64,000 bases of DNA from Druceiella hillmani (taxonomy: Eukaryota; Arthropoda; Insecta; Lepidoptera; Hepialidae): the NCBI GenBank assembly GCA_039881145.1, contig JAYKKI010000037.1, positions 17,177,001-17,241,000 on the forward strand. Reading direction: 5' to 3'. Below are positions 1-13,737 of this stretch, piece after piece. Position 1 is the stretch's first letter, and each line of letters starts with the position of its first letter. The notes below the pieces were generated by a model that saw only the letters and a program-made list of their open reading frames with translations, was not told where the DNA came from and searched no databases. The position numbers were made by a program, and so were the translations under genes.

Positions 1-587
1 TTTAATACACCATGTCGCAGAACATCGACTAAATTATATCCAGTGGATCAAATATGTATACGAGTTCTATTATTTTGAGTATATCCCTTCATACGCCAGA
101 CTCAGCATTCCTTGAGGATAGATTTGGATTAGTACCATGAACTGAAGTTAATTTTTTGATGCCAATTTTAAACTTTCTCTAAATTATACTTGCTAACAGC
201 GAAATTTCGTTTCCTGGATATATGAACATGAGCAAAACGCATTAATTTTTAATATAGTTCATAGACCTTTATAAAGTTAAAAGCCTTCTTCTTCTATGTG
301 AGACTAAAGGAATTTCTTTATTTGATTTGTTTACTTCAATTTTTTATTAAATATATCCATACACGAAAAATGTAATTTCAAAATAGGCTATAGACATATA
401 TAAAATACCAGTATAATTTGTTTTATTATAATTCATATAATATCCTTATGTAATCGTGGATCAAAAATTGGAATAAACTACGATTTTTCCACTCTTTTAT
501 CACTTTATGCTGTCAATTTTATTATTTAAACTTTTAATAGAGAAAACGCGAATATACAAACATATATGGATAAACAATAATTCCAGG

Positions 588-589
<2 letters not shown>
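1..589. other. AT-rich DNA, no gene seen
   Basis: No open frame with recognisable protein similarity and no RNA gene could be seen. The stretch runs directly into the TA microsatellite that follows. Confidence 0.5.
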
Positions 590-629
<40 letters not shown>

Positions 630-642
630 CATATATACATAT

Positions 643-736
<94 letters not shown>

Positions 737-754
737 TATACATATGTATATATA
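590..754. repeat. compound (TA)n microsatellite
   Basis: Long TA dinucleotide run interrupted by TGTATATACATATATACA blocks. The interrupting block occurs twice, about 70 bp apart, so the array seems to have grown partly by duplicating a larger unit. The apparent Tyr/Ile/Met-rich open frames on both strands are only translations of this repeat. Confidence 0.95.
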
Positions 755-2714
755 AATGAATTAATGAAGAGTTGGCCAAATTATATGACAAATATTTTCA
801 AATAATATATTGGTTTTTAATGAACATATTAATTAAAAAATACATAAAAATACTTTACACATAATATTAATAAAATAAAACAAGCAAAGATTTGGATTTT
901 ATATTTACTAATGAGCCTTACTATCTTATTATAATAATATTATAAATTATCGTAACGCTGTGCACATTTTTTATAAATGCTGGTGTAAAATGGTGGTAAA
1001 AGAACAAAATGATACACTTACCTGATCAGATAACATGGTAGTATTTCAGTTATAATTATCGACTTCAGACGCATATAAACTGATACTCCAGACGTATCAT
1101 AAACTGATGTTTACATTTGGGAAAAAATAATGAAAAATAAATTCTGCTTGTGGTAGTATTGCCGCCTTTACTAAGGTTCTCTGCCATCTCACCTTCAACC
1201 TCACTCTTACCAACCTCAACCTCACCCTTATGACGCCCAAGGCCCTAGGCTTTCATTTCTTTTTCTGCATGAAAAGAAAGTTTTCTACGGAGCTTTTGTC
1301 CCGGCTAATAGGCATCGCTAAGAAATAGAGCGTCAAGCTTACGAATGAAAGAACGTATCTTATTTAACATTGCAAGTTTCGGTAAGAGATATGCTTGTAT
1401 ATAGTTTTTGTGATGAAATTATTTCTACCTTAAAACGGATTTTTCTTTCCATTAAGTTCCATTAAGAACAGTATTCTTACAATTAATAGGATTAAAAAAA
1501 ATATTTTCTATCAATATCAAAGTGAATGTTAGGATTTGGTTAATCAGTTTCCGTAGTCACAATTTAACAATATATTTATTTAATAATACGGTGCAGTTAT
1601 TGTTAAATTATAAAATATTTATTATTCCTTTTATATTTCAACAACAATTGCACCGTTTTGTTGTGCCACGCTAAGTGTGTTTTTTATCTTTAATATAAAT
1701 AGGATGCTTTGATTATTGTCTTGAGAGAATCGAGCTTGATTATATTTATTTTATAAACGGATTGAGACGTATTCAATTCTTAATAAATAGTAGAGTTTTG
1801 TAAGGTATTTAAATATAAAGAATCTATGCGTAAAGAATAAATAAAATATTTGGCTAAGATATAAAGGTAATAACAGTTAAATTAATTACAGTAATTTTAA
1901 TACACCTAAAGCCCATTAGTATACTCCAAAATCTAATTAAGAAACACAAGGGCGCACATGATAAAAGAAAGGTTCAGAATACCAATTCATATTTGCGATC
2001 AACAAATACTATTGATAAAAATAAAAGATTACAAATCGAAAATTAATTCTCTATATAATAACTAGTATTACAAATCGAAAATTAATTCTTTAATCCAAAA
2101 ATTGAGAAGTTTAGTAATTTTTATGGCCGATAGCAATAAAATTAGAATGGTAGATGACCATACCTAAAACAAAATTATTAGGATATCCATTAGGGCAATT
2201 AATATAATAAAAATCTTAAAAATATTTTGATTTTTTTAATTGACCTCAGCGTAATAAGACATGCGATAAGGTGATGGAATTTATTGTCCACTTAATTAGA
2301 CTACTATAAAGTAACCTTTAAAACTATTTAGTTGTCTTAAAATAAAATATTTTGCCGATTTAATAATAGCTTGGTATTTCGCGCGTACGGAACTATAGAT
2401 TTATTGATTTATTTAGCCTTTTTATTTCCTATATCTTAAAAAACATTCGTTTTTCAAATTACATTAAAAACGTAATAAAAAAAATCACTAAAATCAATAA
2501 TAACATTAAATGTTTCAATAATTTTTTTTCACTTTAACAAAATAATAATACAGTATCACTAGTGTTATTAAGTAATAGTAATGTTAATAACAATTGTAAC
2601 AAAATCGAAATTAAAAAATAATAAGTTAAAAATAAATATATGGTAAAAATATTAATGATAATAATGACAGTAACAAACATAATAAAAATAATATAATTTC
2701 ATAATTCAACTAAC
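755..2714. other. AT-rich DNA with a short direct repeat
   Basis: No gene recognised. A 22-bp sequence (TTACAAATCGAAAATTAATT plus two bases) occurs at 2029-2050 and again at 2068-2089, a 39-bp period, which looks like a recent local tandem duplication. A short pyrimidine-rich, C-rich stretch lies at about 1175-1260. Confidence 0.5.
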
Positions 2715-2858
2715 ATGTATTTTTGTTTGGTTTGTGAAGTCGTCCGTCATCTTTCGCAACTGATTCTGGCAGCAACTATTCTCGTCAATGTGATTCTGCA
2801 GTGGTTATGTTGCTGTCCGCTCGACAGCCGGGTCGTGTCTCTCGGGTACCAGTGTTAA
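2715..2858 (+). other. small ORF (47 codons) in a GC-richer island, function unknown
   Basis: ATG at 2715 opens 47 codons ending in TAA at 2856-2858. The predicted peptide starts MYFCLVCEVV, has a hydrophobic middle (LILAATILVNVILQWL) followed by a cysteine cluster (CCCP), and shows no family I recognise. The base composition is clearly less AT-rich than the surroundings, which is why the stretch is listed. It could be a small exon, part of a non-coding RNA or a regulatory island, or an old repeat with a chance open frame. No promoter, splice site or polyadenylation signal could be tied to it. Confidence 0.15.
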
Positions 2859-3045
2859 ATACCATAGACAACCTGTGCTAATCCTTGTTTGAAATGAAGT
2901 TCATTTTGCCAATCAAAAATGTGAAAATTTTCCTAAAACTTACTCGTACAATCCTTGTGCACCACCTAAGCCTTCGCCACTTATAGTCTCATATTTGTAA
3001 ACATGCATGCAACATATGTCCATTCATACCAAGGTCACGGCCGCT

Positions 3046-3049
<4 letters not shown>

Positions 3050-3094
<45 letters not shown>

Positions 3095-3116
3095 ATGTGT
3101 ATGTATATAATATATG

Positions 3117-3166
<50 letters not shown>

Positions 3167-3169
3167 ATA
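3050..3169. repeat. compound (TA)n(TG)n(TA)n microsatellite
   Basis: A TA run passes into TG repeats, then TATG-type units, then TA again. It is flanked by unique sequence. The 70-codon frame covering it is repeat translation. Confidence 0.95.
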
Positions 3170-3391
3170 GTAATCCAGGGCTAAATATTAGGATTAACTT
3201 AAGAGAATTAACTATTTAGCATTTACTGTCATTAAAAGAAACTCTTTTCAGTTAATCTACCTGGTACATTGGTATCTAAATTAATTATTTTATGCCTGAA
3301 CCTTTCCGGGCATTATCAAATATTAATCTTGAAACACTTATTATATATTGGTACAATCGACTAAAGGACTCTTAATAAGAAGCATATTTTA

Positions 3392-3520
3392 GGGTTCCGT
3401 ACCACAAAACGTGAAACGATACCTTTATGAAATCACTCACAGGTCTGTCCATCTGTCCGTAATAGTCGTTTTTCTTAAAAACGGCTTGATATGGAAACTT
3501 GAAATTTAAATTGGTGATAA
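3392..3520 (+). repeat. lepidopteran-type interspersed repeat (AGGGTTCCGTA family), degenerate
   Basis: Begins AGGGTTCCGTACC, continues with 'ACGATACCTTTATGAAATCA', then GTCTGTCCATCTGTCCGTAA and 'AAAAACGGCTTGAT'. This order of blocks matches a very common short interspersed family in moth and butterfly genomes. The family name is not assigned. Two further copies in the opposite orientation lie near 22200-22392 and 56690-56800. Confidence 0.5.
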
Positions 3521-3705
3521 TACCTCGATTTTATGGAAATTCTATGGACATATTCAAATTTTTTTTTGTATTGTGTAGGATATAGTTTGAAAGGTTTAGT
3601 CGCAAAAATATTTTTTAAATAACTTTTGTCTTATATCTTTAGAGATGTACTAAAACTTTGAAAAAAAAATATGTTTACCTCTATTTCCGGAACTACTCAA
3701 TTTAC

Positions 3706-3760
3706 AATTTTACGAAAGTGCAGCAAACCCAAGAGGGGTTTGCTGCACTTTCGTAAAATT
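3706..3760. repeat. perfect inverted repeat, 25-bp arms, 5-nt loop
   Basis: Arms 3706-3730 and 3736-3760 are exact reverse complements separated by AAGAG. The inner stem is AGTGCAGCAAACCC / GGGTTTGCTGCACT. It would fold into a strong hairpin on either strand. There is no T-run or gene end beside it that would suggest a terminator, and this is a eukaryotic sequence. It resembles a snap-back duplication. Confidence 0.9.
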
Positions 3761-3919
3761 TCTTCACTTTCGTAATTTTTCGTAAATTTTTCAAAACTAC
3801 TGAGCTGAAAATCATAAATGCAACAGCGTTGGTAAATTTTAATTTGAAGATTACAACCAACTACAGTGGTTATCTTAAGTTTCATAATTTTTTTAATCTG
3901 CACTACGTGTTACGCTTAT

Positions 3920-3922
<3 letters not shown>

Positions 3923-3962
<40 letters not shown>
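3923..3962. repeat. (TA)n microsatellite
   Basis: Uninterrupted TA dinucleotide run of about 20 units. Confidence 0.95.
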
Positions 3963-3966
<4 letters not shown>

Positions 3967-6900
3967 GTGTAGAGAATCCTTCGTATTTAGTGTGCATTCA
4001 TTACAGCACGTCATAAATAATCCGTCAAAGAATTCTCCTACTATCTAGTTTTACGTATTGTTTAAGGTAATTAAACATGTAATCATTAATTGACATGTAT
4101 TATACAATATATGTTCAATTCTAGATTTTTAATTAACTTTATAATTTTATGAACACATTTTTTTCTTCGCTGTTTTCTTATGGGTATTTATTGAAATTGA
4201 ATAACCTTTTTTAAAATTATCATTCATTAAATAAAATATTTCAGAAATTAAACACGTATTTTGTTCATAGCAGGTTAGATTATTTCCTCAAAGCAAATTT
4301 TATTTTTAGGGAATAAAATGTTAAACAGTAATATTTAGAGACTTAGAATATAGAACAAGATAAAAACGGTATATTTGCGGAACAATATGAAAAAGCATGT
4401 CCCCATTTTGAAACAAATTTTAAACGCGTCAATCATATTATGGCGCACTCCCCCGCCTCTACTCAAAATGATCACACCTCCGTTATCATTTTCAAGGTAT
4501 TTTCATTCCCACACGCTCTAATCATATATAATAAATGTCATGTTCGCAACAAATCTCCTAAAATTTTAATATTGTTCACAAATTTACTGATCGCTCGCCA
4601 TGATAGAGAGTTATAACAGGGATGTAGAAAAGCTGACATATTTAAATGTTAATTTTTATCTGCATTACCCAAAACAGCCTAATAATGTGTACACGTAGTG
4701 TATAAGTTCTACAAATACGTGTATATAAGAACTATAAATATATGACGGAATTGCTTAAAACGAGATCTATTGATGAAATAGTATTGCCCGGAATATCAAA
4801 TATGTTTAGTAAGTCCTTGACGGTTTGCTAATTTAATTTTAGTGTTAAATAAAATAAGTGATTATAAATGTACTTCTTCACTACACTTTTTAAAAAACTC
4901 ATAGGAAAATATCTATGCCGTATTAAATAATTATAATGAAATAACTTTGTGGACCCAAAATAATTTTAAAATTTCATAACAACTGTTTATTATTGAACTT
5001 GGAGCTTAATTTCAGTATGAATAAAATGCCGTAACTAGAAATAAAAGACTCTTTCGTTTCTACCGTATAGTCACAATTATAACCAGTTACTTCGTTTTCC
5101 ATTGCAATCGACGCTTATTTGGCCATTTTATCGATAACATGGTTGGCTAAAATTTTGGTAACGCTTTGGGTATAACTTAGAAATACTTTTGGTTACAAAT
5201 ACTTTCTACCAGACTATGGTTTGAAACGATTTCTTATTTTATGTATAGTGTTTAGGGTATCTAACATGAAAGCCAATAGCAGCATGAATTTAAAAGGGAC
5301 GACCGTTCATATCAGACTTGAAATCGTTGCACGGGTCAAAATCTTAAAGGGCCAAAATTTAACATTTTAATGTCGTAAGTCGCACAACAAAAGTTTTTCA
5401 GTTATGTATGTATATGTGTAAAACGCTTCACTTTTTCCTCATACATAACTTTTCTCACTTATTGTATATTTTATTCAAATAATGTAAAGTTCAGAATTGT
5501 ATGACTTAAACATTTATTTATTTTTAATCTATTTTATGAAATTAATGAATTTTATAGAAATAAATAAATTATATTCAAGTATCATCAAAGAAATTCAACT
5601 GTCTTCAAGTATGAAACGTTTTATTCATTAAAAGGCCATTATAAGAACTTATTCACTTTATTGATACTTTTAAAGAAATGACGTCAAGTGTCTTAGAATG
5701 TTGATGCGAATTGTGCGACGACATAATTACTAAACGACATTAAGTATTTAAATTGACTTATCGATGATGAACGAATGCCTTTTATTTTATTTACACAATT
5801 AATTCAATTAAAAGAACAATGACCGACGGAGCACTACCACTTGTCGCATTCAGTCTGCAACTAAAATATATATCATCGCACAGAGAGAAATTTACGATAT
5901 GAGGATCAAATACGTAACATATGTGTTTACACTTATTTACCATTTCCATTAATAACATATATTCAGTATTTATAGACACGGATATGGGACCGCCAACTAC
6001 AACCGTTAATTGTTGCGTCGGCTCACCAATTATCATTTATTCAAAGTGATGAGTATCAGAAAGGCGAGCTAATCACGAGCAAGCACCTTTCTCCTGATCC
6101 CGTTAATTTTGGCATCTTCTATTTCACACCGTGTTTGCTTTATTACACTTACAGTTATTATTAAATGTAGCCTATTATCCCAAAATTTTGTAGCATACAC
6201 GAAAAGGGATATTTACTAAAAAATCGTATCGTATTTCGGAATAGTAAAAAATGAAGGATTTTAAAATATAGTCTACGGTCAAACTAACTAAGACACTAAA
6301 AATATAAACTTGAACCAAATTAGATTGTGAGGTTGTATTCACATAAAAAAGTTAAAAAAAGCGGCAGCCCAAAAGTTCTACGATTTCTGCGCATGTTTAA
6401 AAGATGATTTCTATTTAATTTTTTAATAACTTTATTTGGTCTATAAAATTTTGAAAATCGTTTAAATATTCATTCATTCATTGTTTATGACATTATATGT
6501 TTTGTATTTTATTCAGCTTAAATATGTAATTATTTTCTCAGAATTGTAAGCGCATAAAAGTTAACAAACTATTATTGCGATAGCACACAAAGAGATCTCA
6601 TGTTATGTGACATAAAAATATTTAGTAAAATTATTATTCCAGCAATTATTTAATTCAATCAAAATCGAGTCCAATTTTCAAAATAATTATCTATATGTAT
6701 GTAATTAGTTATTTATTCATTTAAAGAAAAAACTTCATCACCCTTCAAAGCCCTTCATAATACTACAAATATGGAAATGGATTTTATATTTTGTGGCTGA
6801 TCGAATGCTATATCTTTGTAAAACCGAAAAATAACAGTTAACGGTAAAGAAAACTGAACATAATTAAGAAGGGATATCGTTAATATTATCTCACTTTTGT

Positions 6901-9362
6901 ATAGCCCTTAATTTCGTTTATGAGTAACAATACAATCAAGCATGAAAAAGATTTTAATAGGCGAATTTGGTAGATTGGGAGCTTATGTGAATTTGATTAT
7001 GTTTTTATTATTACCATTGCGTTATGCCTTCTTCAGAAAATAAATTAATGCAAATTAAGATAATTGTTACAGCCTCTTTATTTTAAAAGTAAAATCTAAA
7101 CTGTTTCTACGTACCGAAAACAAATTGGTGCGGGTAAATTATTCGAATTATAGATTTATTAGTTTCCGTAAAAGGGTTGGTACTGGCGAAAGTTAAGAAA
7201 TCTTTGTCTGTAAGCTTGAATTTCTCTTCCAGGATATATATTTGCACAAATTGTCTTCTTGCATAATGAAATTTAAAAGTAAACTTAAGTATTAAAAATG
7301 AAAGATATTGTTTTGCTTAACGAAACAAATTATTTGATTTCTCTAATAATGATTAGAGCTACCTAAATTTTGGTCTGAAAATTTGTTTCAGGAAATTGGT
7401 AAAAGATAAACAAAAGCACAAATAAATGTTACTTTTTCTTGCAAAGTATTTTACATTTTTCTGTTCAGTGAAACGCTTCATAGGCTGTTAATGGTAGCAA
7501 TATTTGTAACTTTGGTTCACAGAAGATACTTAACGAAAGAAGCAACAGGTAACAATGAGAAATAGTATTTAATTAAATATTGACGCTAATGTACCATTTT
7601 GTGCGATTTTGAACTAATAGTGTATAAGTAATAAGATTGGTTTAATCGTCGTGTAATAGCAAAATGGTAGGGAGTGTTTTTAGAAAAGACGAATATTTGT
7701 TTTGGTCATAGCCGCTTAAATAATGAGACAAAACTAGCATTGAATATAATATCGCACTTGGACCGTTGTCCGCGAAAATAGCGCCATAGCAAAAAGTTTT
7801 GGAGAAGATACTTCAAAGAGGAGATTTTTTTATTTTCTTAGATTGCTTATTTGAAAACAACGCACAAAGTAAATTAATATAAAAATACACAAAATAAATT
7901 ATTGGGTAAAGGCTCACTTTTATTAATGCAGGGAATAACACGATATAACTTCTTCATCTTGTGAAAGTCACATATTCTTACAAAATTGTAATTTTAAATC
8001 CTGAATATTATTTAATACTTTGTCACGTAATTTTGGAAGATTTGAAATACGGTACAATTATTCGAATTATTTATAATAATCTAGTGCAATTTTGTCAATC
8101 ATAAAGGTCAAATATGTGATAGGTGACGGTTATTTAATACATTAAAAGGAGAAAAAAATGGAAACCTTCTAAGATAGTGCTTTTTTTTCTCAGTATTTTT
8201 TTTTTAAAGAAACCAATAAAAACTTGTAACTTGGCGTAATGATACTACATATTAATCCACATATGTTCAAAGTTACAAGAGTATTGTTTAGTTTCCAAAA
8301 TAATTACTCATATATATACTAAACAATTATATTAATTAAATACTTTTATTTGAACGCTTATGAGTATAAAATATGGTGTATGTGTGTATGTGTGTGGGCG
8401 TGCGTGATCGTGTCTGCGTAGGGAAAATAGTTTGAGAGAGGATTCCAAATTTGTTTCCCAGAATTTTCAATAGAGTAATTTTAGAGATATTAATGATAGG
8501 TATCTATAAAACATGTCCATTTTCTCCATCTCTAAAACTGGTAAAGTTAAAATTTAAAAAAAGGAATATAACTAGAAGTTTATATAAAGTTTATTTGACA
8601 ACAATAGGAATTATTTTAAATCTCCTAGTTTTCCAGAAATTCATTTTATTTATGCGCCAACGAAAGATACAGACGAAAATATATAAATACAGTTAAAAAT
8701 AATATCAGTGTGATCAAAAATAACATAAATATTTATAAAGGATTCAATTAAAATACCACGTAGCCCTAAATATTCACTTGCGCCAAGTCTACTCGAACTT
8801 AACAAGTTTTTTAAATATAATTTATTTCTATCAACTAGCTAATATGATACTGATCTGTTTAGAAATGTGCATGCAATACAATAAAATGGTCTGAGTACCG
8901 TGGTAAGACGCAGTTGTTATCCTGATGTCTCTGAATACAGAAGAAGGATGAATAAATTTATTTACAAACTGAAACTGTGAGAGCTACCATTCGGCGAAGT
9001 AACAGAATGTGTAAACTACGTACATTTTGTTTTCTGGAAAGAAACTGTTTTTAACCATTAGATACTCATTTTGATTATTTTAGGTAGAATGTCTGTCATA
9101 AATAAATAGCAACAGTACAGAATAAAGTTAGTTCTCTGTGTCAATGATTAACGCCAACAGGTAACCATTATTTATTTGTGTATTTTACATTATTTATTTA
9201 AGTATTTTTTTAATTCAATTAGACTGAGATAATAATATGAAGTAACTTCCATAGGGTAAGGTAGGGTTTCACCTTATCTTGTCCCTTTAAAATATTATAT
9301 TTATATGTTTATTGCTACATCAATTAAAATGTAAATGGTGAAGAATTCTAATAGAGAAAAAT
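3963..9362. other. AT-rich DNA, no gene recognised
   Basis: Short open frames occur by chance on both strands. The most protein-like is an 81-codon frame on the - strand at 5791-6036, but it shows no recognisable domain and its codons match the local composition. No tRNA-like structures were seen. Confidence 0.5.
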
Positions 9363-10444
9363 AGAAGAAATTGGGCAGAAGAGAGTATGAAAAATTCGTT
9401 GGATGTTTTTATAAAAGGAACAATGTGATATTATTATCGGCGAAGACATTTTCTATCTCTCAGAGGACTGTGGAAAGAAAAGTAAAGGCGGTTTATGAAA
9501 AGCTTGGAAGTTAATCGTTCTACTAATAAACCTTTGAAGATGCAGTCAGGCTCCAAAAAATATTTTTTCTTCTCTTGTTCTCTTCAAAAGATATCCAACA
9601 TTTACTATAAAGCAAAACTGAAATCACCTGAACTCCGCTGCGTGTGCTGTTGGATTCACCAACCAAATAGTTTTTAATTTAATTTTAATTATTTGGGATA
9701 TGTATAAGATGAGAGTCAAACAAAACCAAATCGGACTTACAATTGTGACAAAACAGGCATTTCACTTATATAAAAAAAAGTCGAAAATTACGGCGAAAAA
9801 GATCTTAAGAAAGTGGGATCTGTAACTTTCGCAGAAAAAGGTACGACAATTGCGGTCGAAATGTTTTCCAACGCGAGTTGTTAATTTATACTGTCAATGA
9901 TAGTATTTTCTAAAAAGATAATGAACCCACTATTAATGTTAAATTCTGCACCTGGAGCTTGAGTAGTTTACAATGAATCTGGCTGGATGACGGCAGAATA
10001 ATTTCTATGATAGTTTAGAAAATTTCTTGAGTTAAATGATGCAATCGTCGATTGCTTATTTTGCTACCGATGGAAGGACATATGCAAAATATTGCTTTAA
10101 TAAATCTAGGTCGATACCATTGGACTATTATTTTATGTTTCCTTAATACACTACTCACCAGCTTCAAGTCAATGACGTTGCTTACATGAGGTTGGTGAGC
10201 AAAAACTATTATCATCAAATCAGATCGTGGCTTGGTAACAATTATAGAATTATTGTTACAGTTAAAAAATCGCTGATATGTTTGAAAAAGCTTTCATGCA
10301 GGCATTAGCGATGTCAATACATTTTAATGGCGTCAAAGTACGGGAAATTTAGCCACGTAAGCCATCTTCCTGGAAAGTGACTTTGCTCAGTCTTGGGGAC
10401 GGGTATTTTACAAGCTATATGGTTACCAAACACCTAAACGATAA
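9363..10444 (+). pseudogene. decayed pogo/jerky-type transposase (HTH_psq + DDE_1)
   Basis: Fragments in the order expected for a pogo/Tigger/jerky-like transposase occur on the + strand, spread over three frames. At about 9363-9515 there is a psq-type helix-turn-helix region: RRNWAEESMKNSLDVFIKGTM, then after a frame change AKTFSISQRTVERKVKAVYE. At about 9790-9880 there is KKVGSVTFAEKGTTIAVE, the conserved stretch preceding the DDE core. At about 9970-10000 there is NESGWMTAE, the typical 'GWM' block. At about 10060 ATDGRT probably marks the second catalytic Asp, and at about 10145-10240 YTTHQLQVNDVAYMRLVSKN matches the 'PPHTTHQLQPLDV' block. At about 10262-10315 VTVKKIADMFEKAFMQALAM matches the segment after the core. 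Several stops and frameshifts make it non-functional. Terminal repeats were not found, so the limits given are those of recognisable coding similarity. The same strand continues with low-grade similarity possibly to about 10760. Confidence 0.75.
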
Positions 10445-13400
10445 TTGTAGCCACAAGAATACTAAAAAGCCAATTGGCTACTGTAACAGCGTCTTCGGCC
10501 GTCTTCAACAAACCTTTTTGTTTTTGACTTCAATGTCCACCGAATTGGAACTGCGAAACCAATGTACATCAAATATTTCTGGTCCCGCACCTCTATCGAA
10601 CGCCACACGTGACGATATCTGCATTATCATCATCTACTATAAACGATTCTAAAATAAAACCGAATTAAAAACTTGTGCCGGTAATACCTGTAGCTTCTAC
10701 TATTGCATCAACTCCTGCAACAACTTTTGCAGTCTTGCCATCTGCGAAAAACTTCTATTCAAACGTCACATTGAAAAAATGGAATCAAAATTTTCTCACA
10801 ATTTTTAAATATATGGTTGAAAAAAATAGAAGATGGTATGTATTATGCTTTGGTACTCAATCTTTCGAAAAAAGACCTTAATGATAGAAAAAATTGAGAA
10901 TAGGATTTCAATATTAATTTAAAAGATGTAACCAATAGGATCCCGCTAGATAGAAAGTGCAAAAACAATTTGCTTCCACTTTGAATACACGGCGAATCAT
11001 AAAAACAAAAAAAATTAATTGGGGGTACAGAAAACAGTTAACTTTTTCAATTTTTAAAACAGTTGAAAATTACTCAACATGAAAATTGGTAAAATTTATA
11101 ACTTGCAATGTTTTATAGTTATTGTATCAAAGTTTTTGAGATAACCCCATACTCAATGGTCCCAATATGGTCATTACTCCGAGTATGATAAATACTGAAA
11201 TTAAACCAATGTACGCTCGTAAATTTAATGCCGTGAAACGATACCTCCTTATCAGTTTTTAATACAGCGACTAAATTCTCGACTCCTAAAGCCATGTTTA
11301 CGACATTCTAAATCGTTTACCGCTGGTAATAAAATGCAAGGGCATCCAAGCGTTGCGGGAAAATTACCGAAATCGAAACGAAACTTTTGGTTCGCCGAGC
11401 TTTCAACGAGTAATGTGCCGTAATGATTCACTTGATAGTCATGTATTTACATTACTAGATTTACGAGTATTTTCGTACGTTCAATTCAGTTTTGTGGATT
11501 TAATTCGGAAATTCTTTCATTGGCAGAAGTTTTGATGGGGATTTAATTTTTTTTCTGATTAGATAAATTCATAAAAGTCTTTACAAGTTATATTGATATT
11601 GTAAAGTGATATGCGAATAAATATTAATCACTCAATATTTGTGTTTTATGTGGTAAGTTTACCTGTTTTCAAAATCACCGGTTTTTTGAGATGTCAATAT
11701 TAAAATTACGCAACAAATATACGAACTACATAGATAGCTGGTTTAATAATTTCAATTGTGAAATTTTTCTTTCCTCAAAATTGTACAAAATGTATATTTA
11801 CAAGAAATAATAATTTTCCGTAAAGGCTGGATTTTATTAAATATTGTCTTCGAATGATACCTACATTTTTCATAACTTCTTGTTATTAATTTTTTCTGAA
11901 TTAACCTCGATATTAATGTGGTCCGATTTATAGTTTCTAAACTGAAAATGTGAAATTGTGTTTATTAAACAAGTGTAACAAATGTTACTGTTACTAAACT
12001 AACGCAAATATCAAAGATACAAAATGATTAATTTTTTGTAAAGAAAATATAAAAGTATTATCATATTTTATCTCGCCATATTAGAGACGAAATTTTTTCT
12101 CGGGTCACTCGCTTCATCAAGCTTTACTAATAATAAATAAAGAGAGCTTTGTATTTCAACTTTCGCATGTCGTTTGCTCGTAGCTTTAGGCAATGATATT
12201 TCCATATATTTTATTGACCTTTGTTTTTTTCCGGTTACTTAACTTGTAAGAACATGGATTATGGTCAGAATATTTGATGCATATAAATATTTATCTAAAA
12301 ACTCGTTCAGTTTGTGTGTTTTAATAACATGATTGGTTAACTTAAAATGAACTTTATTGAAAATACCACTTAATGATGTTGGTAATTATAATATGATCAT
12401 TATTTGATAACAATAATTGAAAATTATCTGTAAAATGAAGTCAGGTTATGTAACAAGTCAGTCAATATATCAAAGGCATCATATTTCCGTTCATATTCAT
12501 TACAAATTATTTATTAAACAAGTCAATGAATCACTTATGTGCATTAATTTCACGTTCACAAATAAGAACTGATTCAGAATAATTAAAAACAATATTTCAA
12601 TTATGTCTTTAATAATATCGTGTTATGAATTCTCTTTTTGTATCCTATTATTTTTATTTTTCCGGATTTTTTTATTGAACATTTGTTATTTAAAATATTG
12701 CAATTAATTTATTCAAGTATTTTAAAAGAATACTTGATATATTTTCTCCTCTTTGCGCCTGTCTATCTAATATTAAAGCAAGAAGATACTAGCTGCTTGT
12801 CAATTTTGTTCGCTATCGTTAATTATTTAGTTCTTAAATAATTTGGAAATAATAAATAGAATTACTAAAGACGTAAATTTGTGTTATTAAAAATCATGAG
12901 CATAATTTTTAAAAGTTATTTGGTAAAAAGTTATATGGTAAAGTTATATGGTATAAAGTAATTTTTAAAAGTTTAGAAGTTAAATAGTCATAGTAGTGAT
13001 CAATTAAATTAACTAGATGGTGCTTAAGATGAAGAATTTTCATTAAATATTCGGTGCTACGTTTTGATCGGAGATTTCAGATCACATATGTATACAAAAC
13101 GAGTTTATTCATGTATAATATAAGATTTGAAAGTAACCGAAAATATGGCCTTGTGAAGGTATGTATAATGTTGTACTGACGCCTGTTCAAGCAAATAATT
13201 TTATACACTAAAATTCTAACAAAAAATACAATATCATATGAATGACGCAAAAAATTACAGTTTTAGAAAATTTTCTCTAGGGAAACAACTATGATGCCAT
13301 TGTTATTATTTCGTTAGCTTTTAGAATTCATCCCTGTTGCATTTCATCACAGTCTCTTATATATTTAACTAACTTTTACCTTCAGTTTCATCCGCGATGT

Positions 13401-13679
13401 ATTAGGAAAATGTAAAAAAATTCTTTAAAAGAAACAAGTACAAATATCAATCAGCCCATTTACATAGTTACGAGACATATATTATTTTGAACACATTTGC
13501 TAACAGTTGTAGTAGTTATGTGCGGCGCGCTACGCGAGTCAGGCAATAGTAATATTTACTTAAATGCCACGTAATAATTAACCTATGAATTTGACAAGTC
13601 AATTAGAACTATTTCATCACTTTTAAAATTTAAAGTTATTGCAACTTATCCAGTTATCGTACGTCGGTACAATTTTTTT
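10445..13679. other. AT-rich DNA downstream of pogo remnant
   Basis: No gene recognised. The first 300 bp may still be part of the pogo-type element. Around 12915-12960 a short sequence related to AAGTTATATGGTAAA is repeated imperfectly two to three times. Confidence 0.45.
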
Positions 13680-13737
13680 TATATTTTGTATTCAGAACTC
13701 TGCTACTACAGTAACAGAGTTCTGAATACAAAATATA
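13680..13737. repeat. perfect inverted repeat, 23-bp arms, 12-nt loop
   Basis: Arms 13680-13702 and 13715-13737 are exact reverse complements around the loop CTACTACAGTAA. The core of the stem is TTCAGAACTCTG / CAGAGTTCTGAA. Directly downstream the sequence TATATATGGTGTATC occurs twice (about 13735 and 13760), so two local duplication events abut. Confidence 0.9.

Noticed and set aside
500..791. Open frames rich in Tyr, Ile and Met on both strands
   Set aside because: They are translations of the TA/TGTA microsatellite. The same applies to frames at 3007, 20682, 48069, 56838, 56881 and 57732.
3706..3760. Rho-independent terminator reading of the hairpin
   Set aside because: There is no upstream gene and no T-run right after the stem, and the sequence is eukaryotic.
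5791..6036. 81-codon minus-strand frame with a protein-like look (VVVGGPISVSINTEYMLL)
   Set aside because: No family recognised, no start-site or splice context, and no strong composition shift. Kept only as a note.
10015..10218. 67-codon minus-strand frame
   Set aside because: It is antisense to the pogo-type transposase remnant, where the + strand carries the recognisable motifs.
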